From JBLNCE01 sp050260415 (GTDB taxonomy: Bacteria > Bacillota > UBA4882 > JAAYXC01), in NCBI GenBank assembly GCA_050260415.1, contig JBLNCE010000125.1:1-21880 (forward strand): a stretch of 21,880 nt of DNA. Reading direction: 5' to 3'. The notes under the pieces were generated by a model. The model saw only the letters and a list, made by a program, of their open reading frames with translations. It searched no databases and had not been told where the DNA came from. A program made the translations under genes and the position numbers. Shown here piece after piece: positions 7,133-15,281 of this stretch. Each line of letters starts with the position of its first letter. Positions within the stretch are counted from its first letter, which is position 1.

Positions 7133-7387
7133 TCACCCGGACGCGATGGCGGTTCCGTTCGGTCTAACAATCTTACGCGCTAGCTCGCTCCGGAGGAGGT
7201 CCACGGCGTTGATCTTAACCAGCACATCGCCGAAATCCTCGATGCCATAGCACTCGCTACGCGAGTCGCAGTAGATGCACTGATGCTCGCAGCCGCGGTA
7301 GATGTTCATGTTGTAACGCGGCCCGAACCAGGTGTCGGGCTGTTTGACGGAAGTCAATATGGTCTTGGCCTGTATCTCTCTTAGCAT
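7133..7387 (-). pseudogene. Truncated radical SAM protein (SplB-like)
   Basis: The 84 residues match the N-terminal end of spore-photoproduct-lyase-like radical SAM proteins. REIQAKTILTSVKQPDTWFGPRYNMN precedes the cluster-binding YRGCEHQCIYCDSRSECYG (Cys-x3-Cys-x2-Cys near residues 33-40), then DVLVKINAVDLLRSELARK. Family members run to about 250-300 residues. Here a stop follows GTAIASG, just where the conserved SMNDPYMP-type block should begin, and the next 70 bases hold no continuation in any frame. The TIM-barrel core is therefore absent and the gene is almost certainly a remnant. Its left breakpoint lies between 7062 and 7133. Confidence 0.75.
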
Positions 7388-7839
7388 CTCATCAGTACAT
7401 TTTTGGACGTTTTGCTCCTTTAGCCGCCATCCGCACGCGACGAGGTCAATGCCTGCGGCTTGTACGGCTGCCCGTAAATCTTGTGTGAGGTCCGGTATTG
7501 TGCAATACGCCTCCGTAATCTACCACCGATCGAGATGGATCTTGGCTTGCACAGCAAGCGGCAACGGCGTGAGAGTCCGCGTCCTTTCCCGCGGGTATCC
7601 CAGAGCACCGCGCCTTCTCCCCGATTTTATCTCATTAACTTGACGACAGGGGGTCAAGTTTAGATAGGAGATGAACACGATTGACCAGAACACATGTTCG
7701 TATTACAATTCTCTTTGGTAAAACCAAGCCGTGCTGATCCGAAGGTCAGGCCCAGTGCTTTCCGCGGACACCTTTTAAGAACAACCATTTTTCCAATGAT
7801 ACGACCAGGATCGTTGATAGTTTCCCGCAGCTCTATAAA
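7388..7839. other. 452-bp stretch with no recognisable gene
   Basis: No frame gives a convincing protein. On the minus strand the frame of the truncated radical SAM gene stays open upstream for about 40 codons (ITEAYCTIPDLTQDLRAAV and onward) but matches no family I know and then meets a stop. An 8-bp inverted repeat, aacttgac 7637-7644 with gtcaagtt 7653-7660, is the only clear structure. The right third (7660-7839) is more AT-rich than its surroundings. It is probably decayed sequence. Confidence 0.5.
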
Positions 7840-8340
7840 CTATTTTCGTCTGCGGCTGAACATCCATATGCGAACCGCGTTGCAGACCTCCTGAGGGCCA
7901 CGGCAACCGCGGAGCCAGAGGCCACCTTCATAGTTCTCGATACCAAACAAGAGCGGGACCCCATTGCTGCCAAGGATAGGATCCATGTACATTAGCACGC
8001 ACTCGCCAGCCTGACCAGGCATTTGTAAACGATACTGTGGCCCAACTTCAGCCGTGAGTTTCTCGCCACCAATCTTCCGGATTGCCTCGAATGCCTCATC
8101 CGAAAGAGTCTCACATGGAGGTAAGCCCAGTTCGGTATTAGTGACCCGGTATAGATCAAGGACGGTGGGTTTCGGAGCCACGCTAATCCGACCTAGTATA
8201 TCGTCGGCATCGTCGGAGATTCGGTACCCACCGTCGAGAAGTGCCTTCCGAAGATCGCCCCCACTCCCGAAGGTCCCAATCTGAATGGTTGCGAATGGTG
8301 GGCGTTCTGCCAGTAGCGAAATGGTTGTTTGATCTATCAT
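7840..8340 (-). CDS. Function-unknown protein
   Basis: This 166-residue soluble protein starts MIDQTTISLLAERPPFATI. It has no signal peptide or membrane segment. Distinct blocks are TIQIGTFGSGGDLRKALLDGGYRI followed by DDADDILGRI, then VTNTELGLP, AEVGPQYRLQ, and a C-terminal YMDPILGSNGVPLLFGIE followed by LWLRGC. From memory this block order matches a family of unknown function frequent in candidate-phylum and environmental genomes (pattern IGT..A.DFR.AL...G.RI.D.A.DILG...EVGPQLR). The start at 8340 is chosen because aggagg lies ~10 bp upstream; ATG codons at 8361 and 8370 precede that site. It stands alone between a decayed region and a small Cys-rich gene. Confidence 0.65.
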   Translation of the reverse strand: MIDQTTISLLAERPPFATIQIGTFGSGGDLRKALLDGGYRISDDADDILGRISVAPKPTVLDLYRVTNTELGLPPCETLSDEAFEAIRKIGGEKLTAEVGPQYRLQMPGQAGECVLMYMDPILGSNGVPLLFGIENYEGGLWLRGCRGPQEVCNAVRIWMFSRRRK

Positions 8341-8456
8341 CGGTTGATTTCCTCCTGGCATTCTGGTCAAATCGCAAGGATATCAACGAAAATACTCACG
8401 GCAGACCGGCGCGGCAATCATTACGGCGGCGAAAGAAACGCTTTAAGGGAGGGCCG

Positions 8457-8494
8457 GTGGAGAGAGCCCCGATATGGCCACCCCCCCTCTCCAC
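8457..8494. repeat. Intergenic inverted repeat
   Basis: An 8-bp perfect inverted repeat, gtggagag 8457-8464 with ctctccac 8487-8494, encloses a C-rich run. It lies just past the stop of the 45-residue gene on the minus strand and may end its transcript, but no T-run follows. Confidence 0.35.
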
Positions 8495-8507
8495 ACAGCA
8501 TCCAAGC

Positions 8508-8645
8508 TTAGTTCGTCGGCATCGCTTCCACCGCCGCCATTGCTTTTACCCACGGACAGTCCTCGCTATGCTCCTCCTGTTTGCAGTTGAGACAAAGCTC
8601 GGATACCGCCGCGACCGCCTTCGCCTTCTTCTCGGCGTCGAACAT
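8508..8645 (-). CDS. 45-residue Cys-rich small protein
   Basis: The product is MFDAEKKAKAVAAVSELCLN followed by CKQEEHSEDCPWVKAMAAVEAMPTN. The motif C-x2-C-x8-C with His nearby (CLNCKQEEHSEDCPW) suggests a small metal-binding knuckle between two helices. The start ATG at 8645 has ggaggtgg with about 7 bp spacing; the longer open frame to 8744 has no such site. The family is unknown to me. It is isolated on the minus strand, 130 bp downstream of the WYL regulator's end. Confidence 0.6.
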   Translation of the reverse strand: MFDAEKKAKAVAAVSELCLNCKQEEHSEDCPWVKAMAAVEAMPTN

Positions 8646-8769
8646 CCTTCCACCTCCGCCAGCATACTCGTCCGGGCTGCAGCCGGCTGACGATCGCATC
8701 ATAACGAAGGCAATATGACATCTGTCTGTCATGGTTACAAACAAATGTTCGCGGAATAAACCAAAAAAG

Positions 8770-9708
8770 TCAGGTCCGTCCTTCGTAGAGCCGTATGACG
8801 GCTCGTGCCTTTTCCATCACCAGCGCGCGTAGGTCTTTGGGGGAAAGGACCTCCACCAGATCTCCAAAACTCAGGATGGTGCCGAGGAGCCAATCCCGGT
8901 CGGTAAAGCTGCCCCTCACCAGCAGGTAATCGGCGGCTTCCGGCGTAATCTGTTCGGGTTCGAAGGTGTCGAGCACCCGCACCCGGGCCCGCGGATCGAA
9001 TCGGAGCAAAACATCAACCGGCGGTCCCTCGCTCTCCCAAAACCGCCAAGAGCGCTCGTCCATCTCCACCGGCCGTCTGATGAAGGTCTCATCCCGCAGT
9101 TTGAGATCGGCCAGGCGCGACAGCCTGAAGAACCGGTAGTCGCCCCTGAGGCGGCAGTAACCGTAAAGATACCGCGTGCGTTCCTTGAGGACGATCGTCA
9201 TCGGCTCGACCGTCCGCGTGGCGGACTCGCCCTTGGCGTTGGTATAAGAAAAGGAAACGAGTTGTCTCCGTTCGATGGCCGTCTGCAATAGCCGGGGTTT
9301 GGCTTCTTCGCTGCGCCAGGGGTACCAGGGGCTGACGTCAATCACGGTCGTCCGGCCGCCGGGCGTCAGAGGCGGCGTCCCCGCCGGCAGCAGAGACTGG
9401 ATCTTCTCCACCGCGCCGTCGATCTCGCGGTCCGGTACCGCCCGGCAGACGCCCCGCAGCGCGGCGAGGAGCGCGCACATCTCCTTCACCGTCAGGATCT
9501 GCCGATCGATGCGATAGCTTTCCATCACGGCGAAGCCGCCGTCCTTGCCCTGGTATGAGACGATCGGGATGCCGGCCTGGTTGATGGCCTCTATGTCCCG
9601 GTAGATGGTGCGGCTCGAGACCTCGAAACGCGCGGCCAATTCCGCGGCGCTCACCCGGTCGCGGTTGACCAGGAGCATGGTTATGGCCAGGAGACGGTCG
9701 AGTTTCAT
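8770..9708 (-). CDS. YafY-type HTH/WYL transcriptional regulator
   Basis: The 312 residues hold an N-terminal winged helix-turn-helix (MKLDRLLAITMLLVN, then RVSAAELAARFEVSSRTIYRDIEAI) and a C-terminal WYL domain. That domain includes RRQLVSFSYTN, RTVEPMTIVLKERTRYLYGYCRLRGDYRFFRLSRL, and a WCX-like tail with RVLDTFEPEQ. The aromatic WYL signature is relaxed to RYLYGY here. WYL domains bind nucleic-acid or nucleotide-type ligands in several studied cases; the ligand here is unknown. The start ATG at 9708 is 3 bp past the stop of the acyl-CoA ligase gene, so the two are one operon and the regulator may control that ligase or its promoter at ~11500. Confidence 0.88.
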   Translation of the reverse strand: MKLDRLLAITMLLVNRDRVSAAELAARFEVSSRTIYRDIEAINQAGIPIVSYQGKDGGFAVMESYRIDRQILTVKEMCALLAALRGVCRAVPDREIDGAVEKIQSLLPAGTPPLTPGGRTTVIDVSPWYPWRSEEAKPRLLQTAIERRQLVSFSYTNAKGESATRTVEPMTIVLKERTRYLYGYCRLRGDYRFFRLSRLADLKLRDETFIRRPVEMDERSWRFWESEGPPVDVLLRFDPRARVRVLDTFEPEQITPEAADYLLVRGSFTDRDWLLGTILSFGDLVEVLSPKDLRALVMEKARAVIRLYEGRT

Positions 9709-9711
9709 GTA

Positions 9712-11424
9712 TTACGCTGTTTCGATCCTCCCTATATCCTCCAACCCAAGTTCGCGGGCCAGTTCTTCGCGGAGCTTGTATTTCTGGATCTTGCCGCTCG
9801 CCGTCATCGGATAGCCGTCCACAAACTTGATATAACGGGGGTGCTTGTAGTTGGCCAACTGCCCCTGGAAGAACTGCTTGATCTCCTCCTCCGTCGCCTG
9901 TTGGCCTTCCTCGAGACGGATGCATGCGGCCACCGCTTCGCCGTACTTGGCGTCCGGAACCCCTACCACCTGCACATCCATGACCTTCGGGTGGGTATAG
10001 AGAAATTCCTCGATCTCGCGCGGGTAGATGTTCTCACCGCCGCGGATGATCATGTCCTTCTTGCGGCCGGTAATCTTGCAGTAGCCGTTCTCGCCCATGA
10101 CCGCCAGATCGCCCGAATGGAGCCATCCGTCCTTGTCGATCGCTTCCGCGGTGGCCTCGGGCATCTTGTAGTAGCCTTTCATGACGTGGAAACCGCGGGT
10201 GCAGAGTTCGCCCTGGACACCGGGGGGGAGATCCCGCCCGCTATCGATATCCACGATCTTGACCTCGACGTTGGGCAGGGCCCGGCCGACCGTGGAGACG
10301 CGCAGTTCGATCGGGTCGTCCACCCTGGTCTGGGTGATCACCGGCGAGGCTTCGGTCAGCCCGTAGGCGATCGTCAGCTCCCGCGCGCCCATCTTGTCCA
10401 CGACCGCCTTCATGACCTCGATTGGGCAGGGTGAGCCGGCCATGATCCCCGTGCGTAGACGGGGGAAGCTGTATGGTCGCCGCCCTTGGCCTTCTTTCCA
10501 GGCCGCTTCAACGGCGGCCATATGGTCGAGCTCCGCGATGAACATGGTCGGTACGCCGTGCACGGCGGTGCATTGCTCTTTTTCCAACGCCTCGAGCACC
10601 CTAACCGGGCTGAAAGCTTCGACCGGCACCATGGTGCTCCCGTGGGTCACGCAGGCGAGGGTACCGAGGACGCAGCCAAAACAGTGGAAAAAAGGCACCG
10701 GAATGCACAACCGGTCCTCCGCGGTAAGATTCATGCAATCGCCGATGTAGGTAGCGTCCGCCACCAAGTTGGTGTGCGTGAGCATGACGCCTTTGGGAAA
10801 CCCGGTCGTGCCCGAGGTGTACATTATCGTCGTGACATCCTCGGGATCAAGCGAGGCCTGACGCGCGGCCAACTCCGCGTCGCTCACCTCATCGCCGAGT
10901 GCCAGCAGCTGCTCCCAGGTCAACATCCCGGGCTGCGCGTGCGTGGAGAGGACGATTACGTTCTTGAGGTAGGGGAATTTGGCCGCGTTCAGCGCCCCCG
11001 GCGCGCTTTCCCTTAGCTCCGGGCAGAGCTTGTAGACCATCTCGAGATAGCTGACCTCTTTGAGCTGTTCCATGAGGACCAGCGTCGTGCTGTCCGATTG
11101 GCTCAGCAGATACTCAAGTTCATGGAGGCGATATGCGGTGTTGACCGTCACCATGACGCCGCCCATCTTCGCCAAGGCAAATTGGGAGATTACCCATTCG
11201 GGGCGGTTATTCGCCCATAAGGCAACGTGATCGCCCTTGCGGATCCCGAGGCGCATGTAGCCTTTGGCCGCGCGGTTGCAGACCCGCCTAAACTCCTCGT
11301 ACGTATACCGCGGACCTCGCTCGCCAGCGTAGACCAGGGCGTCCACATGGGGCTGAGTCTCGGCGAAATGATCCAGTACCGCTCCGATCGTCCGGCGCGT
11401 GAAATCGTTACCCACGGCGGTCAC
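9712..11424 (-). CDS. Fatty-acyl-CoA ligase (AMP-binding enzyme)
   Basis: This ~570-residue adenylate-forming enzyme makes acyl-AMP and then acyl-CoA. The core motifs are all present: A3 P-loop YTSGTTGFPKG, A5 AYGLTEASPV, A7 WLHSGDLA, A8 GRKKDMIIRGGENIYPREIEE, and the A10 catalytic lysine in SGKIQKYKLRE. The overall pattern matches medium/long-chain fatty-acyl-CoA synthases of the FadD/YngI group; the exact chain length is not readable. GTG at 11424 is the longest start. GTG at 11415 has gaggtga 5 bp upstream and may be the true one. It is transcribed from the promoter at 11505-11534 with a hairpin in its leader, and followed directly by the WYL regulator. Confidence 0.93.
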   Translation of the reverse strand: MTAVGNDFTRRTIGAVLDHFAETQPHVDALVYAGERGPRYTYEEFRRVCNRAAKGYMRLGIRKGDHVALWANNRPEWVISQFALAKMGGVMVTVNTAYRLHELEYLLSQSDSTTLVLMEQLKEVSYLEMVYKLCPELRESAPGALNAAKFPYLKNVIVLSTHAQPGMLTWEQLLALGDEVSDAELAARQASLDPEDVTTIMYTSGTTGFPKGVMLTHTNLVADATYIGDCMNLTAEDRLCIPVPFFHCFGCVLGTLACVTHGSTMVPVEAFSPVRVLEALEKEQCTAVHGVPTMFIAELDHMAAVEAAWKEGQGRRPYSFPRLRTGIMAGSPCPIEVMKAVVDKMGARELTIAYGLTEASPVITQTRVDDPIELRVSTVGRALPNVEVKIVDIDSGRDLPPGVQGELCTRGFHVMKGYYKMPEATAEAIDKDGWLHSGDLAVMGENGYCKITGRKKDMIIRGGENIYPREIEEFLYTHPKVMDVQVVGVPDAKYGEAVAACIRLEEGQQATEEEIKQFFQGQLANYKHPRYIKFVDGYPMTASGKIQKYKLREELARELGLEDIGRIETA

Positions 11425-11458
11425 CTCAATCTGTCTGTTTGGGCTAACAAATACGAAA

Positions 11459-11487
11459 GCCTTCGCCTCTTCGGAAGAGACGAAGGC
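11459..11487 (-). promoter_or_regulatory. Hairpin in leader of acyl-CoA ligase mRNA
   Basis: A 13-bp stem (11459-11471 with 11475-11487) carries one mismatch that becomes a G-U pair in the minus-strand RNA. It begins roughly 10 nt after the predicted transcription start at ~11498. The following RNA is U-rich but broken (UUUCGUAUUUGUU), so it could be an attenuator, a leaky terminator for the upstream MCP gene, or a 5' stabiliser. Confidence 0.55.
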
Positions 11488-11504
11488 ATGGCGATTTGTA
11501 TTAC

Positions 11505-11534
11505 ATTATAATCAGCGACCGCCATGCTTGTCAA
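11505..11534 (-). promoter_or_regulatory. Consensus sigma70 promoter of acyl-CoA ligase operon
   Basis: The minus strand has TTGACA (11534-11529) and TATAAT (11510-11505) separated by 18 bp, both perfect hexamers. The -35 box lies inside the last codons of the MCP-like gene and the -10 box begins just past its stop at 11512. Transcription would start near 11498. Confidence 0.8.
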
Positions 11535-12819
11535 GACGGTTTTCCAGTCCCGCCGCGGTATCGACCAGCTCCCGCCCCGCCGCCACGGCGGCCGAGACCG
11601 TTGCTTCCGCGCCCCGCAAGCCCGCTTCTAGATCGCCGAACTTTGCCTCGAATGCTTTCAAAGACGCGACTAGTTTCTCTATCTCCCCAAACAACCTGGC
11701 CGCCGCGCCGCGCCCCTCCTCCGCGACGCGGGGGTCGAGCTGCCGCAGGGACTCCGCGAGACGATCGCAAAGCAGCCCGGTACCGGCCGACAACTCACGC
11801 AAGCGCTCCGGGAGATCCGACGCCTCGGCGAGAGAGATCTCGCGGACCGGTTGCGAAAGGCCGCCAATCAAGTCAACCAGTTGTCTCCCAGTCTCTCCGC
11901 CTCGCGTCAGGTGGGTTTTTGCCTTCATAAATGCCTCTCCCAGCTTGTTCGCGGCGATTTCGCCTTCCTCGACCTGCGCCGCCACCTGGTGGACCACGCG
12001 GACCATACGCTCTGAGATCCGCTCGGCCTCCTCGGCGACGAGCATGAAACCGCGGCCCGCTTCACCGGAACGGAGCGCTTCGATGGAAGCGTTTACTCCC
12101 AGAATCCTGGCTTGTTCAGCAAGGTCCGTAGCTATTTGTACCGCCTGGCCGATGTTCACGAAGGGGTGGCGCCAATCGGCCAAGGCGGTCTCACCAGCCG
12201 CAACGGCCTCCCCGACTGCCGCGAAGGTCGTGAGGCAGGTCTCGGTGGTGGTGGATAGCGATGCCTGGCGTACAAGGAGATCCTCTCCCTGCCGCCCCAG
12301 ATCCGCCAGGAGTTTTGCCATGGCCTCGGAAACCGCGGCGACCTTTGCTTCATTGACCTTGGCCAAAGCCGAGAGTTCCCGCGCCGCCTTTTCGAGCGCC
12401 GGACCCTCCGCGTCCAAGAAAGCCTTGATGCGTGCCTCAAGCTCGACCAGATCCTCTTGCACGAGGGCGGCGTCCTCCAAGAGACTCGCCGCGCTTGCGT
12501 CGATCTGACGTTGCAGATCCCCGCACTCGCCGATCGGCGGCACCAGCGTCGCGCACTGTTCCAGCGTCCCAAGTAGCGACCGGGTCATAGCTTCCAAACC
12601 ATCCCGCTCATCCCGGGCTTGTTTGGCTTGCGCGGCCAAACGCGCTTCAAGGCGTATGCATTCGGTCCGCTGCGCCGCTATCCACCAGACCGCCATGATT
12701 ACACACGGCATATTGGCCAGCACGCGAACCCAAGGCGGCGCCTTCACGGCCGCAAAAGCCGCCAATAGGGACATAACCGTCAAAAGCCCCGCCAGATAGG
12801 GCGTTTTCATTCGGCTCAT
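11512..12819 (-). CDS. MCP-like signalling protein without sensor domain
   Basis: Of 435 residues, two N-terminal membrane helices (YLAGLLTVMSLLAAFAAV and VLANMPCVIMAVWWIAA) are joined by only a few residues, so there is no periplasmic ligand domain. The rest is Ala/Glu-rich coiled coil with a chemoreceptor hairpin tip: LAEQARILGVNASIEALRSG followed by EAGRGFMLVAEEAERISERM. It matches the classical tip but with Arg-Ile-Leu-Gly-Val where most receptors have Asn-Leu-Leu-Ala-Leu. No HAMP domain and no CheR-tethering pentapeptide is seen; it ends DKHGGR. Its ATG overlaps the CheA-like stop as ATGA, so the two are translationally coupled. It probably builds a membrane signalling array with the CheA-like protein and senses something inside the cell or in the membrane. 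Confidence 0.85.
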   Translation of the reverse strand: MSRMKTPYLAGLLTVMSLLAAFAAVKAPPWVRVLANMPCVIMAVWWIAAQRTECIRLEARLAAQAKQARDERDGLEAMTRSLLGTLEQCATLVPPIGECGDLQRQIDASAASLLEDAALVQEDLVELEARIKAFLDAEGPALEKAARELSALAKVNEAKVAAVSEAMAKLLADLGRQGEDLLVRQASLSTTTETCLTTFAAVGEAVAAGETALADWRHPFVNIGQAVQIATDLAEQARILGVNASIEALRSGEAGRGFMLVAEEAERISERMVRVVHQVAAQVEEGEIAANKLGEAFMKAKTHLTRGGETGRQLVDLIGGLSQPVREISLAEASDLPERLRELSAGTGLLCDRLAESLRQLDPRVAEEGRGAAARLFGEIEKLVASLKAFEAKFGDLEAGLRGAEATVSAAVAAGRELVDTAAGLENRLDKHGGR

Positions 12820-14657
12820 TTCAACGCCCCCAGATCGATCTTGCTCATGGCCCGGCCGGGACTGGCAGCGAGCTTTACCAGTTGCTCCAGGGAAAGCAGG
12901 AAATAGATCCGGCCGCCGCTATCCGTACAAACACCGCCAAGTCCCGGTATCTGAAGACCGGCGGCATTGGGCCTCAGCACGACCTGACGTGATCCCAAAA
13001 CCCTCGGCGCGCGCAGGATGAAACGGTCTTGCGCCGTCCGGATGAAGAGCCAGAAACCACCACCTTCTCCTTGCGCCTGCCGGCCGAGAATCGTGGCCAG
13101 ATCGTAGAGAGGAACCATCTCCCTGTTCTGAGGCAAATATGTACGCCCGTCGATGCGCACGATCGTCTCATCAGTGGCCCGGCGTGCTTCAGCCACGCTG
13201 GCCAACGGCAGGGCGAAGAGGTCATTGCCCAGCTCCAGCGCAAGCACGTCAAAGTAGTTACCGGGTGGGGAAATCTCGATATTGAGCAGCGTCCCTTGGC
13301 CTGGCCATGATTCACCATCAAGCGTCGCGCCGACGGCCTCCAGTTTGCGGCGGATCTCGGCCAAGCGCCCCGCCGGTCCCAGTTCACGCTCGAGATCCAT
13401 CCCGCCGCCATCGTCCGAAAGGCTCAATGTAATCTTGGCCTCTTTGGCTTGGGCGGTCAGTTCCAACCGGTTCTTTCTCGGTTTTCCAAGCCCCAGGCGC
13501 TCCTCGGCGGATTGCGCGCTGTCATTGAGGATTATGCCGACCAGTTCCTCCATGGGCATCAGCAGTGATTCAGCTTGATCGACGCCGACCGCCGTATCGC
13601 CGCCGACCACTTTGACCTCGATCTCCTTGCCCAGTACCTTGCCTTGTTCAACCGCGTAAGCAACCAATTTGCTCAGAACGAACTCCGATGGTATCTGTCT
13701 GAGTTGCGTCACGAGTTCTGATAGCTGGCGCAGCGGATAGTCGAGCCGATCGCCAAGGCGTGACAAACGATAAGCATGGCTGGGATTGGTTGCTTGGATT
13801 TCATGTTCCAGGGCACGGTAACCCGATCGGATCTGCGTGAGATGGGCAGCAATCTCGCTCAAGTCATCCAGATACCGGGCCTCCACGTGCAGAGTCCAGT
13901 CCTGAAAAGATGACTTTCGACGCGTCTTCGTCAGCGGAGGCAATGATCCGACCTCGGGTGTGGCCGGAGTGACCTCCACCTTTGCCACGTGCGGTATGGA
14001 TTCGATCGTGCGCCTCACTTCGAGGACGTTCCTGGGCGTGGCGAGGAGAAAGCGCATGATCAGTTCGTCTTGCTCGTTTTCGGCATCGGGCGGCGGATCA
14101 GAGTTGATTACCCGCCCCAACCCGAGGAGATAGCCTTGGCAGACCAGGAACCGCCCGACAGGATGCGGGCAGGGCTTTTCTAAGACCAATTTGACAATAA
14201 ACCGCTGTTCGTCCGGATCTCTTCCGGCCGAGCTAGGTTCCGCTTCAGGCCAGGGATTCTCCGCGTCCTCGGTGACGAGCGCCCGGAGTTGGATAATCAG
14301 GTCCGCCACGGAAGGTTCCGGACCACGGCCATCCTTGAGCATCTTCAAGGACTCGCTCAGCCGGCGATGGGCAAGGGCCAGCAGTTCGAGGGAAACGGCA
14401 GGTTTCTTGACGCTTCCGCGACGCCAGGCATTTAGCATATCCCAGGTGGCGTGGGCGAGGTCCCGGGCGGAACGGAAACCCATGGTGGCGGCGGCATTCT
14501 TGAGGTTAGCGGTGGCGCGCGCCGCTTCTTCCACGATTACCAGCTTGGCCCCTTCGCGGCGGAGTCGCTCCAGACAAGCCTGGATCTGTGAGAGTTCCTC
14601 GCTCGCTTCAACGATAAAGGCTTCCAGATACTGCTCCATCTCAGGCGCGACGGCCAT
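12816..14657 (-). CDS. Degenerate CheA-like protein (pseudokinase)
   Basis: The 613 residues follow the CheA order. P1/Hpt is 8-120, a P2-like ferredoxin-fold stretch ~150-235 (RFIVKLVLE to VAKVEV), P3 dimerisation ~250-340 (LHVEARYLDDLSEIAAHL), P4 ATPase ~345-465 and P5/CheW-like ~470-600 (NYFDVLALELGNDLFALPL). The key residues are lost. The P1 site normally reads HTLKGSA but here is ANLKNAA (His to Ala50, Gly to Asn54). The N-box HLVRNxIDHGIE is replaced by ELVGIILNDSAQ. The second glycine box (GxGxGMDVV) is absent, while DDGGG (~414) and PGQGT survive. It should therefore neither bind ATP normally nor autophosphorylate, yet keeps the dimer and receptor-coupling parts. ATG at 14657 has ggaggga 8 bp upstream. 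Second gene of the ybjN-like/cheA-like/mcp-like operon. Confidence 0.85.
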   Translation of the reverse strand: MAVAPEMEQYLEAFIVEASEELSQIQACLERLRREGAKLVIVEEAARATANLKNAAATMGFRSARDLAHATWDMLNAWRRGSVKKPAVSLELLALAHRRLSESLKMLKDGRGPEPSVADLIIQLRALVTEDAENPWPEAEPSSAGRDPDEQRFIVKLVLEKPCPHPVGRFLVCQGYLLGLGRVINSDPPPDAENEQDELIMRFLLATPRNVLEVRRTIESIPHVAKVEVTPATPEVGSLPPLTKTRRKSSFQDWTLHVEARYLDDLSEIAAHLTQIRSGYRALEHEIQATNPSHAYRLSRLGDRLDYPLRQLSELVTQLRQIPSEFVLSKLVAYAVEQGKVLGKEIEVKVVGGDTAVGVDQAESLLMPMEELVGIILNDSAQSAEERLGLGKPRKNRLELTAQAKEAKITLSLSDDGGGMDLERELGPAGRLAEIRRKLEAVGATLDGESWPGQGTLLNIEISPPGNYFDVLALELGNDLFALPLASVAEARRATDETIVRIDGRTYLPQNREMVPLYDLATILGRQAQGEGGGFWLFIRTAQDRFILRAPRVLGSRQVVLRPNAAGLQIPGLGGVCTDSGGRIYFLLSLEQLVKLAASPGRAMSKIDLGALK

Positions 14658-14691
14658 CTCGGGATCCCTCCAGGCCCCTCTGCGAGGTAGA

Positions 14692-14721
14692 CACGGGAGG
14701 GCGGTCCAGCCGCCCCCCGTG
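14692..14721 (-). other. Intercistronic GC-rich hairpin
   Basis: A long GC stem (cacgggagggcgg 14692-14704 with ccgccccccgtg 14710-14721, one bulge) lies between the YbjN-like stop and the CheA-like ribosome site. There is no U-tract, so it more likely protects the upstream mRNA or partly attenuates the two signalling genes than ends transcription. Confidence 0.45.
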
Positions 14722-14741
14722 CTTTTCGATGGGCATTCACA

Positions 14742-15230
14742 TCAGAGTAGGTTTACAAGCTCCTCGTAACCTTCGTCCACCGTGGTCACCAAGTCCTCGA
14801 TCACCTCTTTGAGCTCGGTGGAGGAAAGCGAATACAACGGCAGATCGGCTTGGCAATCAACCAGATAAGAACCGCGGTTTTCCGAATCATCCCGGATGAC
14901 GTACTTGAGGCCGATCATGCTGTCGTTTAGTTCCAGCAGCCTCCATAGGAAGGATTTGGCCGGTTCCTTCTTGACCTCGAAGACCGTGGTAAAAACCGTC
15001 ACAAAGCTTGTCCTCCGCGCCCAAACGTAGATATCGAGTTCCTCAAGGTTGTCCAGGCCGGTGTATGTAAGATGCCACGTGTCCGCGCGCCCTTCCACGC
15101 TCGAATATGAGAGGCCGGTCTTGGCCAAGAGATCGGCGACCAAAGCTTGCGAGGAGACGGCGGACACCGGAAGCGCCACCGCGAGCGCCGCGGCAAGACA
15201 CAAAGTCACGACGGCCTTTCTACGGCTCAT
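14742..15230 (-). CDS. Exported YbjN-like protein
   Basis: The 162 residues begin with a signal peptide (SRRKAVVTLCLAAALAVALPVSAVSS). The mature part looks like a YbjN/type-III-chaperone-like alpha-beta fold: LVADLLAKTGLSYSSVEGRADTWHLTY, VWARRTSFVTVFTTVFEV, FLWRLLELNDSMIGLKYVI and a C-terminal helix ELKEVIEDLVTTVDEGYEEL. YbjN-like domains usually act in protein-protein contacts; no enzymatic motif is seen. ATG at 15230 fits the signal peptide and has aagggggg about 9-10 bp upstream, while the longer open frame to 15341 overlaps the promoter. It is the first gene of the operon with the CheA-like and MCP-like genes, so it could be the envelope sensor that the receptor lacks (inference). Confidence 0.75.
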   Translation of the reverse strand: MSRRKAVVTLCLAAALAVALPVSAVSSQALVADLLAKTGLSYSSVEGRADTWHLTYTGLDNLEELDIYVWARRTSFVTVFTTVFEVKKEPAKSFLWRLLELNDSMIGLKYVIRDDSENRGSYLVDCQADLPLYSLSSTELKEVIEDLVTTVDEGYEELVNLL

Positions 15231-15281
15231 GGAGCAAGGCCCCCCTTCAGCACAACGCCTCCAGGAATTAAGCTTAGATCC

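Noticed and set aside
7332..7663. Several short frames on both strands (60-103 residues)
   Set aside because: No ribosome sites, no recognisable motifs, and they overlap one another and the radical SAM remnant.
11399..12508. 369-residue plus-strand open frame
   Set aside because: It is Ser/Arg/Ala-rich low-complexity sequence antisense to the MCP-like gene and the acyl-CoA ligase leader.
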